This document shows, one piece after another, positions 16,681 to 24,967 of a DNA stretch of 64,000 nt. The translations under genes were made by a program, and so were the position numbers. The notes under the pieces are model-generated. The model was not told where the DNA came from, made no database searches, and worked only from the letters and a program-made list of their open reading frames with translations. Positions within the stretch are counted from its first letter, which is position 1, and each line of letters begins with the position of its first letter. The stretch covers positions 1 through 64,000 of the forward strand of contig CAITMK010000008.1 of NCBI GenBank assembly GCA_903893485.1, given 5' to 3'. Origin of the DNA: Candidatus Magasanikiibacteriota bacterium (lineage in GTDB: Bacteria > Patescibacteria > ABY1 > Magasanikbacterales > 2-02-FULL-50-9b).

Positions 16681-17328
16681 ATGAATTTTCTGATAACCAT
16701 TTATCACGGCATCATAAATAACTGGGTAACCGCGTTGGCAACACCCCATTTTATTTTAAAATTAATTGCCGCAACCGCGCTTTTTTGCGTAGCACTTTTT
16801 ACCGAAGTAATCGGCGGCGCGTATACCAAAAAAAATACCACCGCACCCTCATTGCCAGATTTAATTTTAGATCGCATTCCCGTACTTAATTTAAATTTTT
16901 TATACGTCGAAACCATGGGCGCGCTCATGACCATTTTCGGTTTATATCAATTGGCTCATGCAAAAACAGCACCGTTTGTTTTAGCGACCTTATCACTTTT
17001 TTCATTAATTCGCCGCGTGTTTTTAATTCTCACACCGCTGGGCGCACCAAAAGCAATGCCAGCAATTTTTGGATTTAAATCACATCGCACCATTGCGCAC
17101 AAATTATTTCAAGGTCACGGCGACTTTTTCTTTTCCGGTCACACTGGCTTGCCATTTTTATTTTTCTTACTCACCCCATGGCCACCGCTTGCGCTGGTTT
17201 TTTTAATCGCTTCAATTGTCATGGGCGTGGCGGTACTTTTTATGCACGTACATTATTCTATCGATGTACTCGCTGCTCCATTTATCGTATACGCAATTTA
17301 CGCGCTTTCGCACGCAGTGTTTACCTAA
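16681..17328 (+). CDS. PAP2-superfamily membrane phosphatase
   Basis: 215 aa with about six membrane segments. Motif GDFFFSGHTGLPFLF (catalytic His of the SGHT block) and, 45 residues later, MHVHYSIDVLAAPFI (HxxxD) match the PAP2_C type seen in sphingomyelin-synthase-like and lipid phosphatases. It probably acts on a phospholipid or polyprenyl phosphate at the membrane. Overlaps the convergent glycosyltransferase gene by 8 nt. Confidence 0.85.
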   Translation: MNFLITIYHGIINNWVTALATPHFILKLIAATALFCVALFTEVIGGAYTKKNTTAPSLPDLILDRIPVLNLNFLYVETMGALMTIFGLYQLAHAKTAPFVLATLSLFSLIRRVFLILTPLGAPKAMPAIFGFKSHRTIAHKLFQGHGDFFFSGHTGLPFLFFLLTPWPPLALVFLIASIVMGVAVLFMHVHYSIDVLAAPFIVYAIYALSHAVFT

Positions 17329-18058
17329 TATATTTTTCCTGTTTTTTGGTAAATGGACGTTTTAAAAATACGGTCCACAAATAATTTGCGCCGTACCGAA
17401 GCCCCATGGTTACAATTCCCTCGCGCGCAAGGCGACGATTGGATGCGTAAATTGGCAGCGCAAAAGTAAACTTCACCGCACCAAGTGGGTGTAAGCGGCG
17501 TGCCATGGCTGCGTCTTCACCATAAAAATCATACGCAACATCAAAGCCGTCAATTTTTTCGAGCGCGCTACGGCGAATAACATAATTACCACCCTGCAAC
17601 ATTGATGCTTTATTTAACAAAAAGCGATTGACCAAATACATGCAGTAACCAACGCTGTAAAAAAATCGAACCATGGCGTTGTATAAAATTGACGTGCCGA
17701 TAAAAAGAAATGGCCCGCTCAGCCCAACCAAATTTTGATCTTTGGTAAACTCTATTAAAACTGTTTCGATCCAATCTGATGGCAATTCGGTGTCGGAATC
17801 TACATTCGCAATTAAATCGCCCGTGCTCGCCAAAAATCCAGCCTGGCGCGCACGCGAAATGCCTTTTTTTGGTTCATCCACTACACGAACGCCTGGATAG
17901 GAAAGCGCGATTTCGCGGGTGCGATCGGTGCTTGCATTGTTCACCACAATAACTTCAGCGTCGTATTTTTTTTGATTAATGGCCGCAAAGACAGAATCAA
18001 GGCATTTTCCGAGGTAATTTTCCTCATTATATGCCGGGATGACGAAGCTGATTTTCAT
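17321..18058 (-). CDS. Family 2 glycosyltransferase
   Basis: 245 aa, GT-A fold. VIPAYNEENYLGKCLDSV at the N-terminus, VVNNASTDRTREIA, then NVDSDTELP giving the DxD motif, and later YGEDAAMARR as the acceptor/base region. No membrane segment, so a soluble enzyme using a nucleotide sugar. Acceptor unknown; together with PAP2 it may work on lipid-linked sugars. Confidence 0.9.
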   Translation of the reverse strand: MKISFVIPAYNEENYLGKCLDSVFAAINQKKYDAEVIVVNNASTDRTREIALSYPGVRVVDEPKKGISRARQAGFLASTGDLIANVDSDTELPSDWIETVLIEFTKDQNLVGLSGPFLFIGTSILYNAMVRFFYSVGYCMYLVNRFLLNKASMLQGGNYVIRRSALEKIDGFDVAYDFYGEDAAMARRLHPLGAVKFTFALPIYASNRRLAREGIVTMGLRYGANYLWTVFLKRPFTKKQEKYIR

Positions 18059-18135
18059 AAAATATGTTGCATGTATTATACGCTTCTCGAGACCACTTTG
18101 GTGCTAAATGTCAAGCCTTGATATAATCGAGCCAT

Positions 18136-18672
18136 ATGGCTGATACACAAATCGCAGTCTTTGGCGGCGGATGCTTTTGGTGCACTGAAGCTTTTTTTAA
18201 AATGCTCCGCGGCGTTGTTTCGATTGCACCAGGTTATGCGGGCGGCACTACGCAAAATCCAACCTACGAAGAGGTTTGCACCGGCGAAACCGGCCACGTT
18301 GAAGTGATACAAATTATTTTTGACCCCGCGCAAATCACTTTTGAAAACTTATTAGATGTTTTTTTTGCAACACACGACCCAACAACAATAAACCGCCAAG
18401 GTAACGATGTGGGTACACAATATCGATCAATAATTTTTTATACCTCCCCCGCGCAACAAGTTGCTGCAGAAAAATATATTGCAGATGCAAATGCATCAAG
18501 CGCTGCAGGCCGCTCAATTATTACAGCAGTCGAGCCGCTCACCAAATTTTGGGAAGCAGAAAATTACCATCACGATTATTTTGCGCGCAATAAAGATAAA
18601 CCGTATTGCCAAGTCGTAATCAATCCAAAATTACAAAAAGCAAAAGAAAATTTTGGAAAATTACTAAGATAA
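18136..18672 (+). CDS. msrA: Peptide methionine sulfoxide reductase MsrA
   Basis: 178 aa. GGGCFWCTEAFF places the catalytic Cys at residue 13; GYAGG, TGHVEV and HDPTTINRQGNDVGTQYRS are the substrate-pocket blocks. Repairs Met-S-sulfoxide. Starts about 10 nt after a TATAAT box with no Shine-Dalgarno. Followed after 1 nt by a Nudix gene. msrB lies separately at 30.4 kb. Confidence 0.96.
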   Translation: MADTQIAVFGGGCFWCTEAFFKMLRGVVSIAPGYAGGTTQNPTYEEVCTGETGHVEVIQIIFDPAQITFENLLDVFFATHDPTTINRQGNDVGTQYRSIIFYTSPAQQVAAEKYIADANASSAAGRSIITAVEPLTKFWEAENYHHDYFARNKDKPYCQVVINPKLQKAKENFGKLLR

Positions 18673-18673
18673 T

Positions 18674-19204
18674 ATGATTGACGAAGTATACGATATTTTC
18701 AACGACGCCTGGGAAAAAATTGGTATGGCAACATGGACCGAAGTGCACGCGCGTGGCCTATTGCATGAAAATGCAACTATTATGATTTTTAAAGACGTCA
18801 CTAAAAATGAATTTTTGGTGCAGCATCGTGGCAGCGGCATGGCACATGATCCAGGAAAATTAACCAACAGCGCTGGTGGCCATTTACTCGCGGGTATGTC
18901 GGCTGACGAAGGTGCGCGCAAAGAACTCCAAGAAGAATTATTTGCAGGCCATGAACTACCAAATATTTCACTCACCAAAATCAAAACTTTTTTAAATGAA
19001 GACTTCCCAGGCAACCGCGAAATTTTAAATGTGTACGAAGGCGTATATCCTGGCCCGTTTTATTTCGAGGAAAAAGAATTAGAGCATCCGCCCGAATGGA
19101 TGTTGTGGGATGATTTGATCACAGACTTGCGTGCACAGCCAGAAAAATATACGCAGGTACTAAAAAATATTTTGAAAGAAGCCTATCATATTTCTCTAAA
19201 CTAA
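18674..19204 (+). CDS. Nudix hydrolase (IDI/YfcD-like)
   Basis: 176 aa. Nudix box GGHLLAGMSADEGARKELQEELF near residue 74, preceded by FLVQHRGSGMAHDPGKLTNSAGG, the layout seen in YfcD and isopentenyl-diphosphate-isomerase-like Nudix enzymes. One nucleotide after msrA, so the same operon. The stop codon lies inside the left arm of the inverted repeat that follows. Confidence 0.87.
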   Translation: MIDEVYDIFNDAWEKIGMATWTEVHARGLLHENATIMIFKDVTKNEFLVQHRGSGMAHDPGKLTNSAGGHLLAGMSADEGARKELQEELFAGHELPNISLTKIKTFLNEDFPGNREILNVYEGVYPGPFYFEEKELEHPPEWMLWDDLITDLRAQPEKYTQVLKNILKEAYHISLN

Positions 19205-19340
19205 AAGGACCTACTTTGAGCAGCATCTCGGAGGCGAGCCAGCCGGTTTTTGCCGAAGGCAAAATGGCTCGCCGAGAGCGAGTACCAATTTGGCGCTGGC
19301 CAAATTGAGTACGTCTGCGAAAAGTAGGTCCTTTTAGTTT
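19198..19340. repeat. Three-way-junction inverted repeat (structured element)
   Basis: Perfect 20-bp arms AAACTAAAAGGACCTACTTT at 19198-19217 and its complement at 19321-19340. Inside are two further hairpins: GGCGAGCCA/TGGCTCGCC (about 19232-19272) and CAATTTGGC/GCCAAATTG (about 19286-19307). It lies between convergent genes and ends in a T-rich tract on both strands, so it may be a bidirectional terminator; the long perfect arms also resemble a MITE. Confidence 0.75.
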
Positions 19341-19348
19341 TGGGGAGT

Positions 19349-20692
19349 TTACATGATCACGCGCTTGCGACGACCAGGAAAACTTGAGTTGCGACGTGGG
19401 CCATTTGAAGGGCCACCAGCTGAAGCTGGACCACCACCTCCGCCACCAAATTGGCGACGTGGCATAGCAGGGCGACCACCTGGGCGCTGCTGTGGAGGGC
19501 GATTTGAATTACCAAATGCGCCATGTGGACGATTGCTACCGCCACCAAATCCACCAGTCACCGAAATATCTGGCACATGAGTAATTGGCAATGGCATGCG
19601 AATCAAGTTTTCGATTGCGCGCACATCAGAACGCTGATCTGGTGTTGCAAAAGAAACGGCACGACCCGTGTGACCCGCGCGGCCAGTACGGCCAATGCGA
19701 TGCACGTAATCATCAGATGAATCTGGTAAATCAAAGTTAATAACCATTTCAATTCCCTTTACATCAATACCACGCGCTGCAATATCGGTTGCAACCAAAA
19801 CGCGATATTTACCACGCTTAAAACCTTCGAGCGCTTCACGGCGCTGACCAAGTGAACGATCAGAGTGAATTTCCGCAGCAGAAATATTTTCGTTGCGAAG
19901 AGCCATGGCCATTTTACGTGCACCATGTTTGGTACGTGAAAAAACTAACACCGCGCCAGTGGTATCAAGCAAAACTTTTCCAAGCAATTTCATTTTGTCA
20001 TCTTTGTGCACAAAAATAATTTCCTGAGAAACGCGATCTGCGGTTGTACCTGGCTGAACTACTTCAACGCGCACCGGAAGCTGCATGTAATTTGCCGCAA
20101 GCTTCATGATGTCTGGTGGCATGGTTGCCGAGAAAAGCATGGTTTGGCGTTCAGCAGCTGGTGGCATTGCCGCAAAAATTTTCTGAATTGCTGGCATGAA
20201 ACCCATGTCAAACATACGATCAGCTTCATCCAAAACAGCGATTGTTACTGTTTTTAAGCTGATGTTGCGCTGTTGCATGTGGTCCAAAAGACGACCCGGA
20301 GTTGCCACAATTAAACGTGGGCTCTGGCGAAGACGCTGGGTCTGCATGTGCATTGAAGTGCCGCCCATAAGGACAACGCTGCGAATGCCACAACCGCGAC
20401 CGATGCGTTCTGCAGTTTCTTCAACCTGGAGCGCAAGTTCACGAGTTGGTACCACCACAAGGGCAATACCGCGGTTTTGCTGCAAACGCTGCATAATTGG
20501 TACTACAAAAGCAAGGGTTTTACCCGTACCGGTTTGTGCAATACCGACCACGTCCTTACCAGTAATACCTGGTGGAATAGCCTGAAGCTGAATTGGCGTT
20601 GGGACAGTGAACTGTGCCCGATTTAATGTATCTAAAATTGCTGGCGCGATGCCAAGACCGTCAAAAGACGGTTTTACTTCGTTAGGTGTCAT
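19349..20692 (-). CDS. DEAD-box RNA helicase with Gly/Arg-rich tail
   Basis: 447 aa from ATG 20692. All core motifs are present: PTPIQ, AQTGTGKT, PTRELALQ, TPGRLL, LDEADRMFD, SAT, ATDIAARGIDV and HRIGRTGRAG. The last 75 residues are Gly/Pro/Arg-rich (GGGGGPASAGG, PGRRKR), a usual RNA-binding tail of cold-shock-type helicases. The start at 20692 fits the family N-terminus; the alternative TTG 48 nt upstream lies in a leader hairpin. Promoter at 20792-20820 leaves a leader of about 90 nt with two hairpins, which hints at post-transcriptional (perhaps cold) control. Confidence 0.94.
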   Translation of the reverse strand: MTPNEVKPSFDGLGIAPAILDTLNRAQFTVPTPIQLQAIPPGITGKDVVGIAQTGTGKTLAFVVPIMQRLQQNRGIALVVVPTRELALQVEETAERIGRGCGIRSVVLMGGTSMHMQTQRLRQSPRLIVATPGRLLDHMQQRNISLKTVTIAVLDEADRMFDMGFMPAIQKIFAAMPPAAERQTMLFSATMPPDIMKLAANYMQLPVRVEVVQPGTTADRVSQEIIFVHKDDKMKLLGKVLLDTTGAVLVFSRTKHGARKMAMALRNENISAAEIHSDRSLGQRREALEGFKRGKYRVLVATDIAARGIDVKGIEMVINFDLPDSSDDYVHRIGRTGRAGHTGRAVSFATPDQRSDVRAIENLIRMPLPITHVPDISVTGGFGGGSNRPHGAFGNSNRPPQQRPGGRPAMPRRQFGGGGGGPASAGGPSNGPRRNSSFPGRRKRVIM

Positions 20693-20698
20693 AGGTTT

Positions 20699-20730
20699 GT
20701 TAGTGACTCGCCTTTCACTCACGTCACTAA
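20699..20730 (-). promoter_or_regulatory. Leader hairpin upstream of DEAD-box gene
   Basis: TTAGTGAC and GTCACTAA pair (20700-20707 with 20723-20730), with an AAGGCGAG ribosome-site-like stretch in the loop. A second stem TGCGTG/CACGCA lies at 20759-20778. Confidence 0.5.
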
Positions 20731-20791
20731 ACCATGACAAAAAAGAGAACCGAGTCTGTGCGTGCTACGTGCCACGCATTTGTAAGATCAA

Positions 20792-20820
20792 AGGATACCA
20801 CGGAAGGTGAAATATGTCAA
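20792..20820 (-). promoter_or_regulatory. Promoter of DEAD-box helicase gene
   Basis: Lower strand TTGACA-N17-TATCCT. Confidence 0.8.
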
Positions 20821-20847
20821 TAGCTGTGGTATCATCTAGCCATCCCT

Positions 20848-22227
20848 ATGAAACCTGTCATTATTACTACAAAAGTTTTGATCGGCGTTGCCATTTTACT
20901 ATGTGCGGCACTGTTTCTAGTTAAAATTCCCCGACACCATTCTTTGATAAAACCACCTGTAAAATCGCCTGAAATCAACGTGATTTCAGCAACTTCAACT
21001 CCAGAAATCGCCATAAATGAATACTGGAATTACGCACAATTTCCCAATCGCCACATGTACATCAATAACACTGACAAAGATGTTGTATATGTATTGGATG
21101 ACGCCGGGAAAAAAGTTGGCGAATTTTGGGCGAAAGATTTTGGATTTCCGGGATATTTTGAGGTTCGGCAATACAAAGATGCAGCCGGACCAATAGTAGT
21201 TCTCTCTTCGGCAACCGAAACACATGATGGCCTCATGCTTGCAATTGACCCAATTACACCAGCGGTTTTGTGGCACAAAAAAGTTTCTGGCAGTTTTGAT
21301 ATGCCGCAAGTTCGCGTGCTAAAAGACGGATCGATACTTTTAGAAAATTATGGCAAAGATCCGGGTGTCAACATTGCAAACATAAACATTCGCACCGGTA
21401 TTTCAAAGTGGGAAATTTCTGATCCAAATTATTTTGGAATTTATTTTAATGATTACGAAATGCCACCAAATCAAATGCACGTGTTCTCGGGCGGCGTTGG
21501 TCAGGGTAACTGGCAATTTACCTATGTACTTGATACTGAGATTGGAAAAATTATTTCAGAATTTGCCTCGCTCTCAAGCCTATCTGACGGACATGCCAAT
21601 GCTGATCCTACAAAAGATTTGGTATGGCACCCAACAGAAAAGCGAATCGATTTTGTGGAGCGAAAAACTAATTCTGTTTATTGGTCAGCTACGAAAGGTA
21701 ATGCTCTGTACGATCTCTTATCAACAAACGGACCCGGGAACACACAAATATCCATCTTTCCAAATATAATCACCGCGATTCATCATGAGAATAATAAAAC
21801 AACGCTGAACGTATTTTCTAATACATCAGTCAAATGGCTTTGGGCAAGAAATTTTGGGAGTGGCGGAAATGATTTAAGTTATATAGATTCTTACAAAAAT
21901 TTTATTATTACAACTGAGCAAAAACCCTCAAAATGCGCGAGCATCTGTGAGCAAAATATATGCCAAGGATTTATTTGTCTCGATGTTCCACCAAGCAATT
22001 CGTGTCTTGCGTGCCGAGCCGATGAAAAAAAAGAATTTGATCACTCAGATTATGGATATGTTGCCTATCGTCAAGACACGGGAGAAATTGTATGGAGTTA
22101 CTTCACCATGCTGGACGCGGTAGACTTTGATTGGACAAATGGCATTGTGCGAATAAGCAAACAAGGTGTTGGCAATGAAGCAATGGCAAAAACACTCGAC
22201 CTCAATACAGGAGCGCTCATCAAATAA
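20848..22227 (+). CDS. Membrane-anchored beta-propeller protein (arylsulfotransferase-like fold?)
   Basis: 459 aa. Residues 5-26 form a single membrane anchor; the rest faces outside. Repeats such as DKDVVYVLDDAGKKVGEF, GLMLAIDPITPAVLWHKKV and IRTGISKWEISDP are of the PQQ/arylsulfotransferase propeller kind. A six-Cys insert lies near 370-395 (CASICEQNICQGFICLD.. CLAC). No catalytic His set is obvious. Function unknown; surface location is well supported. Confidence 0.6.
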   Translation: MKPVIITTKVLIGVAILLCAALFLVKIPRHHSLIKPPVKSPEINVISATSTPEIAINEYWNYAQFPNRHMYINNTDKDVVYVLDDAGKKVGEFWAKDFGFPGYFEVRQYKDAAGPIVVLSSATETHDGLMLAIDPITPAVLWHKKVSGSFDMPQVRVLKDGSILLENYGKDPGVNIANINIRTGISKWEISDPNYFGIYFNDYEMPPNQMHVFSGGVGQGNWQFTYVLDTEIGKIISEFASLSSLSDGHANADPTKDLVWHPTEKRIDFVERKTNSVYWSATKGNALYDLLSTNGPGNTQISIFPNIITAIHHENNKTTLNVFSNTSVKWLWARNFGSGGNDLSYIDSYKNFIITTEQKPSKCASICEQNICQGFICLDVPPSNSCLACRADEKKEFDHSDYGYVAYRQDTGEIVWSYFTMLDAVDFDWTNGIVRISKQGVGNEAMAKTLDLNTGALIK

Positions 22228-22244
22228 TCTGCTATAATGAACGC

Positions 22245-22877
22245 ATGAAAAAATTGGCAGCTGCTGTTTTTATTTTTATATTATTTGCTGGGGCAGCGCC
22301 AGCTGCTGCGGCGACTAAAATTTTACCCGTACCATTTACCACGCAAGCTCCACAAAATCAGTGGCGCGTGCAGCCTTTTCAAGACGCCTGCGAAGAAGCA
22401 AGTACCATAATGGTTGAAGCATTTTATAACGGCACAAAATTAACGCCAGCAAATGTACAGACTAAAATTTTAGATTACGTTGCCTATGAAACCAAAAATT
22501 TTGGTTTCCACAAAGATACAAACGCGAGCATGACCGAAAAAATGATCAACGAAAAATCTGGATTTTGGGCACATACCGTTGAAAATGCAACTCCCGAAAT
22601 GATTGAAACGCAAATTGATGCAAACCATCCCGTAATTTTTCATGCATACACACCAGCGCTGCACAATCCACATTACAAACAGCCCATGAATCCTTATCAT
22701 GTGTTTGTAATTATTGGCTACGATACTGACCGCGGCGATTTCATAACAAACGATCCTGGCACCAACGCCGGAAAAAGTTATCGATACAAAATGACCACGC
22801 TCATGGATGCCAACCACGATTGGATGCAAAAAAATAATGGCACGGGCACGCACAAAGTTTTGTTTACCGAAGAATAA
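22245..22877 (+). CDS. Secreted C39-like cysteine peptidase
   Basis: 210 aa with a signal peptide (about 1-22, AAPAAAA). The mature part begins LPVPFTTQAPQNQWR..QDACEEAS, whose Cys is the expected nucleophile. YHVFVIIGYD gives the His and NDPGT the Asp, matching the C39_2 group. Secreted peptidase or peptidase-fold binding protein. A TATAAT box overlaps the end of the upstream gene, so it can be transcribed alone. Confidence 0.82.
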   Translation: MKKLAAAVFIFILFAGAAPAAAATKILPVPFTTQAPQNQWRVQPFQDACEEASTIMVEAFYNGTKLTPANVQTKILDYVAYETKNFGFHKDTNASMTEKMINEKSGFWAHTVENATPEMIETQIDANHPVIFHAYTPALHNPHYKQPMNPYHVFVIIGYDTDRGDFITNDPGTNAGKSYRYKMTTLMDANHDWMQKNNGTGTHKVLFTEE

Positions 22878-22931
22878 AAAAATACCCCTTCTGACTGTCT
22901 GTCAAAATTGCCATTAAAGGCAGGGGGTACT
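22876..22931 (-). terminator. Branched intrinsic terminator
   Basis: Lower strand: outer TACCCCCT/AAGGGGTA stem enclosing two hairpins, GCC-TTTAAT-GGC and TGAC-AGACA-GTCA, then seven T. Same three-way plan as 19198-19340. Confidence 0.82.
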
Positions 22932-22953
22932 GATAGCCGACCCGATTCGTCAG

Positions 22954-23097
22954 CTAGCGCGACGTAGTAGCTTCTACCGGCACGTGAACGGCCTGAGGCT
23001 TCCACGGCTTGCAGTAGAGAAACGATGCCAGCACAAACACCGCAAGGATAAGGTTGCCGACAGGAACTCGATTTGTAACACCACCATGAGCTCGCAT
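22954..23097 (-). CDS. 47-aa single-pass membrane protein, GC-rich class
   Basis: Begins at ATG 23097 with CTGGAGG 6 nt upstream. After a short polar N-terminus (MRAHGGVTNRVP) there is one membrane helix (VGNLILAVFVLASFLY) and a basic/polar tail. No family recognised. It has its own promoter and terminator, so despite its size it is probably a real, separately expressed gene. Confidence 0.62.
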   Translation of the reverse strand: MRAHGGVTNRVPVGNLILAVFVLASFLYCKPWKPQAVHVPVEATTSR

Positions 23098-23151
23098 GAG
23101 ATCCTCCAGAGAAACGACGTTTGGGATTAAGTTCTTGTCGCAGCATAGCAA

Positions 23152-23184
23152 CAAAAAACCTTTCCTCTTGATACTAAGGAAAGG
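23152..23184 (-). terminator. Terminator of the ABC exporter operon
   Basis: Lower strand CCTTTCCT pairs with AGGAAAGG, then six T. Its upstream arm overlaps the -10 box of the 47-aa gene, so it belongs to the operon upstream, not to that gene's own leader. Confidence 0.75.
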
Positions 23185-23210
23185 CTATCACTTTTTCGTG
23201 ATTTTGTCAA
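23182..23210 (-). promoter_or_regulatory. Promoter of the 47-aa gene
   Basis: Lower strand TTGACA-N17-TAGCCT. The leader then has a TTGTTGC/GCGACAA hairpin before the ribosome site. Confidence 0.75.
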
Positions 23211-23212
23211 CC

Positions 23213-24967
23213 CTAGCTCGTCTTCTTCCCGCTCATCAGCATCTCCACCGCATGCTCCATGGAACCTGCCAATGTAATCGTACCGCCGTTCACAAAAAAT
23301 ATTTCGTCTGCATTCGCAATCGTGTTTAAACGATGCGCAATTACCACACGCGTTGTTGCCACTGGCAATGCCTGCAAAACTTCTTGCAATAAACTTTCAG
23401 TCACCGTATCAATGTTCGCAGTTGCTTCATCTAAAATTAAAATGTCCGGGGCACGCAACACCGCACGCATAAATGCAATGAGCTGCTTTTGACCCAAACT
23501 CATGCTGTCGCCAATACCAGAAACTTTAGTTTCCAAACCTTCATCAAATCGTTCGAGTAAATGATCAAGACTTAATTTTTTTAATTCAGCCGCAATACTT
23601 TCTTCTGATGCGCCAACAAAATTCTCGTTACCGTATAAAATATTTTGTTGCACCGTGCCGGTAAACAAAAACGGTTCTTGTAAAATAAAACCAATTTTTT
23701 GCGCGCGTTCTTCTGGCGTGTAGCTGCGAATATCGCGGCCATGCAAATACACCACGCCTTCGATCGGATCAAACAAACGCGCCATGAGCGAAGCGGTTGT
23801 TGTTTTACCGCCGCCCGTTGGCCCCACCAGCGCATAGGTTTTTCCCCGCTGTAAATCAAAATTAACATCTTGCAAAACCGCTGCACCGGTTGGATATGCA
23901 AAATGCACATGATCAAATTTCAAAACCGATGTTCCATTTACAGCAACATCCGCCACCATAACTGGTAAATCATTTTCCATTTCCAAAATCGCGCCAATAC
24001 GATCCCAGCCAGCAAGCGCAACCTGAAAGTTACTCCACAATGCCGCAATTTGACGCAGCGGATTATAGAAACTTACGGCATACGCAAAAAAACTAACAAG
24101 CAAACCAACTGTAAATGCACCGGTACTAATTAAATAAATACCATACACCAAAATTACCAGCTGCGCGAGATTAGAACACAGACCAAATACCGGCGTAAAA
24201 ATATTATTCGCGACACCGGCACCAATTGCTGTTTTATAATTTTCTTCGTTCACCGTTTCAAACCGCGTTTTAAAATAATCACGGCGATTAAACGCCAGGA
24301 TCACTTTAAAATTACCAATACTTTCCTGGACTTCGGCGCTCATGAGCCCCAGCGTGGTTAAATTTTCAGAATTTTTTTGTTTCACCCATGGCGAAATTGC
24401 ACGCGTAAAAATAATAAGCACCGCCGCAGGCACCAATGTGGCCACACCAAGCAACGGATTAAGCCATACCAAAAATATACCCGCGCCAATCATGATAAAT
24501 ACACTCCCAATAAATTGCATCAGCGTTTGCGCAAAAAATTGATTCAGCGTGTCAGTATCATTATTAATACGCGAAATTAAATCGCCCGCTTTATTTTGAT
24601 TAAAAAACGCAACCGGCAATTCCTGCAATTTTGCAAAAATCGCATTGCGCAAATTAAATAACGTTTCACGACCAACCGTACCCATGAGCCGTGTTTGTAA
24701 AAATCCCGCAAGATATGCACCCAAATAAATCACAAGCAAAATCCCCGACGACACAAACACCGCATGATAATTTTTTCCAACTACCGCACTATCGATGGCG
24801 CGCCCCAAAAGCAGCGGCGCAATCAAGTTCAATGATGAGTTAATAATAATCGCAATGGCACCAAGTCCAAGATTATGTTTTTCTGGCTGCACGAACGGCC
24901 AAATTTTTTTGACCGCGCCCCACATGCTTAGTTTTGTTTTTGCGGATTCGTTAAGCGCGTAATTCAT
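23213..24967 (-). CDS. ABC exporter half-transporter, subunit 2
   Basis: 584 aa: six membrane helices (about 30-320) followed by an ATPase domain. Walker A GPTGGGKT, signature MSLGQKQ (non-canonical, LSGGQ expected) and Walker B ILILDEAT with the catalytic Glu. Its partner has the complementary pattern, so the pair should form one active and one degenerate ATP site, as in TM287/288-type heterodimers. Overlaps the partner's end by 17 nt. Cargo (lipid, drug or peptide) not predictable. Confidence 0.93.
   Translation of the reverse strand: MNYALNESAKTKLSMWGAVKKIWPFVQPEKHNLGLGAIAIIINSSLNLIAPLLLGRAIDSAVVGKNYHAVFVSSGILLVIYLGAYLAGFLQTRLMGTVGRETLFNLRNAIFAKLQELPVAFFNQNKAGDLISRINNDTDTLNQFFAQTLMQFIGSVFIMIGAGIFLVWLNPLLGVATLVPAAVLIIFTRAISPWVKQKNSENLTTLGLMSAEVQESIGNFKVILAFNRRDYFKTRFETVNEENYKTAIGAGVANNIFTPVFGLCSNLAQLVILVYGIYLISTGAFTVGLLVSFFAYAVSFYNPLRQIAALWSNFQVALAGWDRIGAILEMENDLPVMVADVAVNGTSVLKFDHVHFAYPTGAAVLQDVNFDLQRGKTYALVGPTGGGKTTTASLMARLFDPIEGVVYLHGRDIRSYTPEERAQKIGFILQEPFLFTGTVQQNILYGNENFVGASEESIAAELKKLSLDHLLERFDEGLETKVSGIGDSMSLGQKQLIAFMRAVLRAPDILILDEATANIDTVTESLLQEVLQALPVATTRVVIAHRLNTIANADEIFFVNGGTITLAGSMEHAVEMLMSGKKTS

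Noticed and set aside
23152..23184. Attenuator reading of the hairpin upstream of the 47-aa gene
   Set aside because: The hairpin's upstream arm overlaps the -10 box, so that gene's own transcript would not contain the full stem; it fits as the ABC operon terminator.
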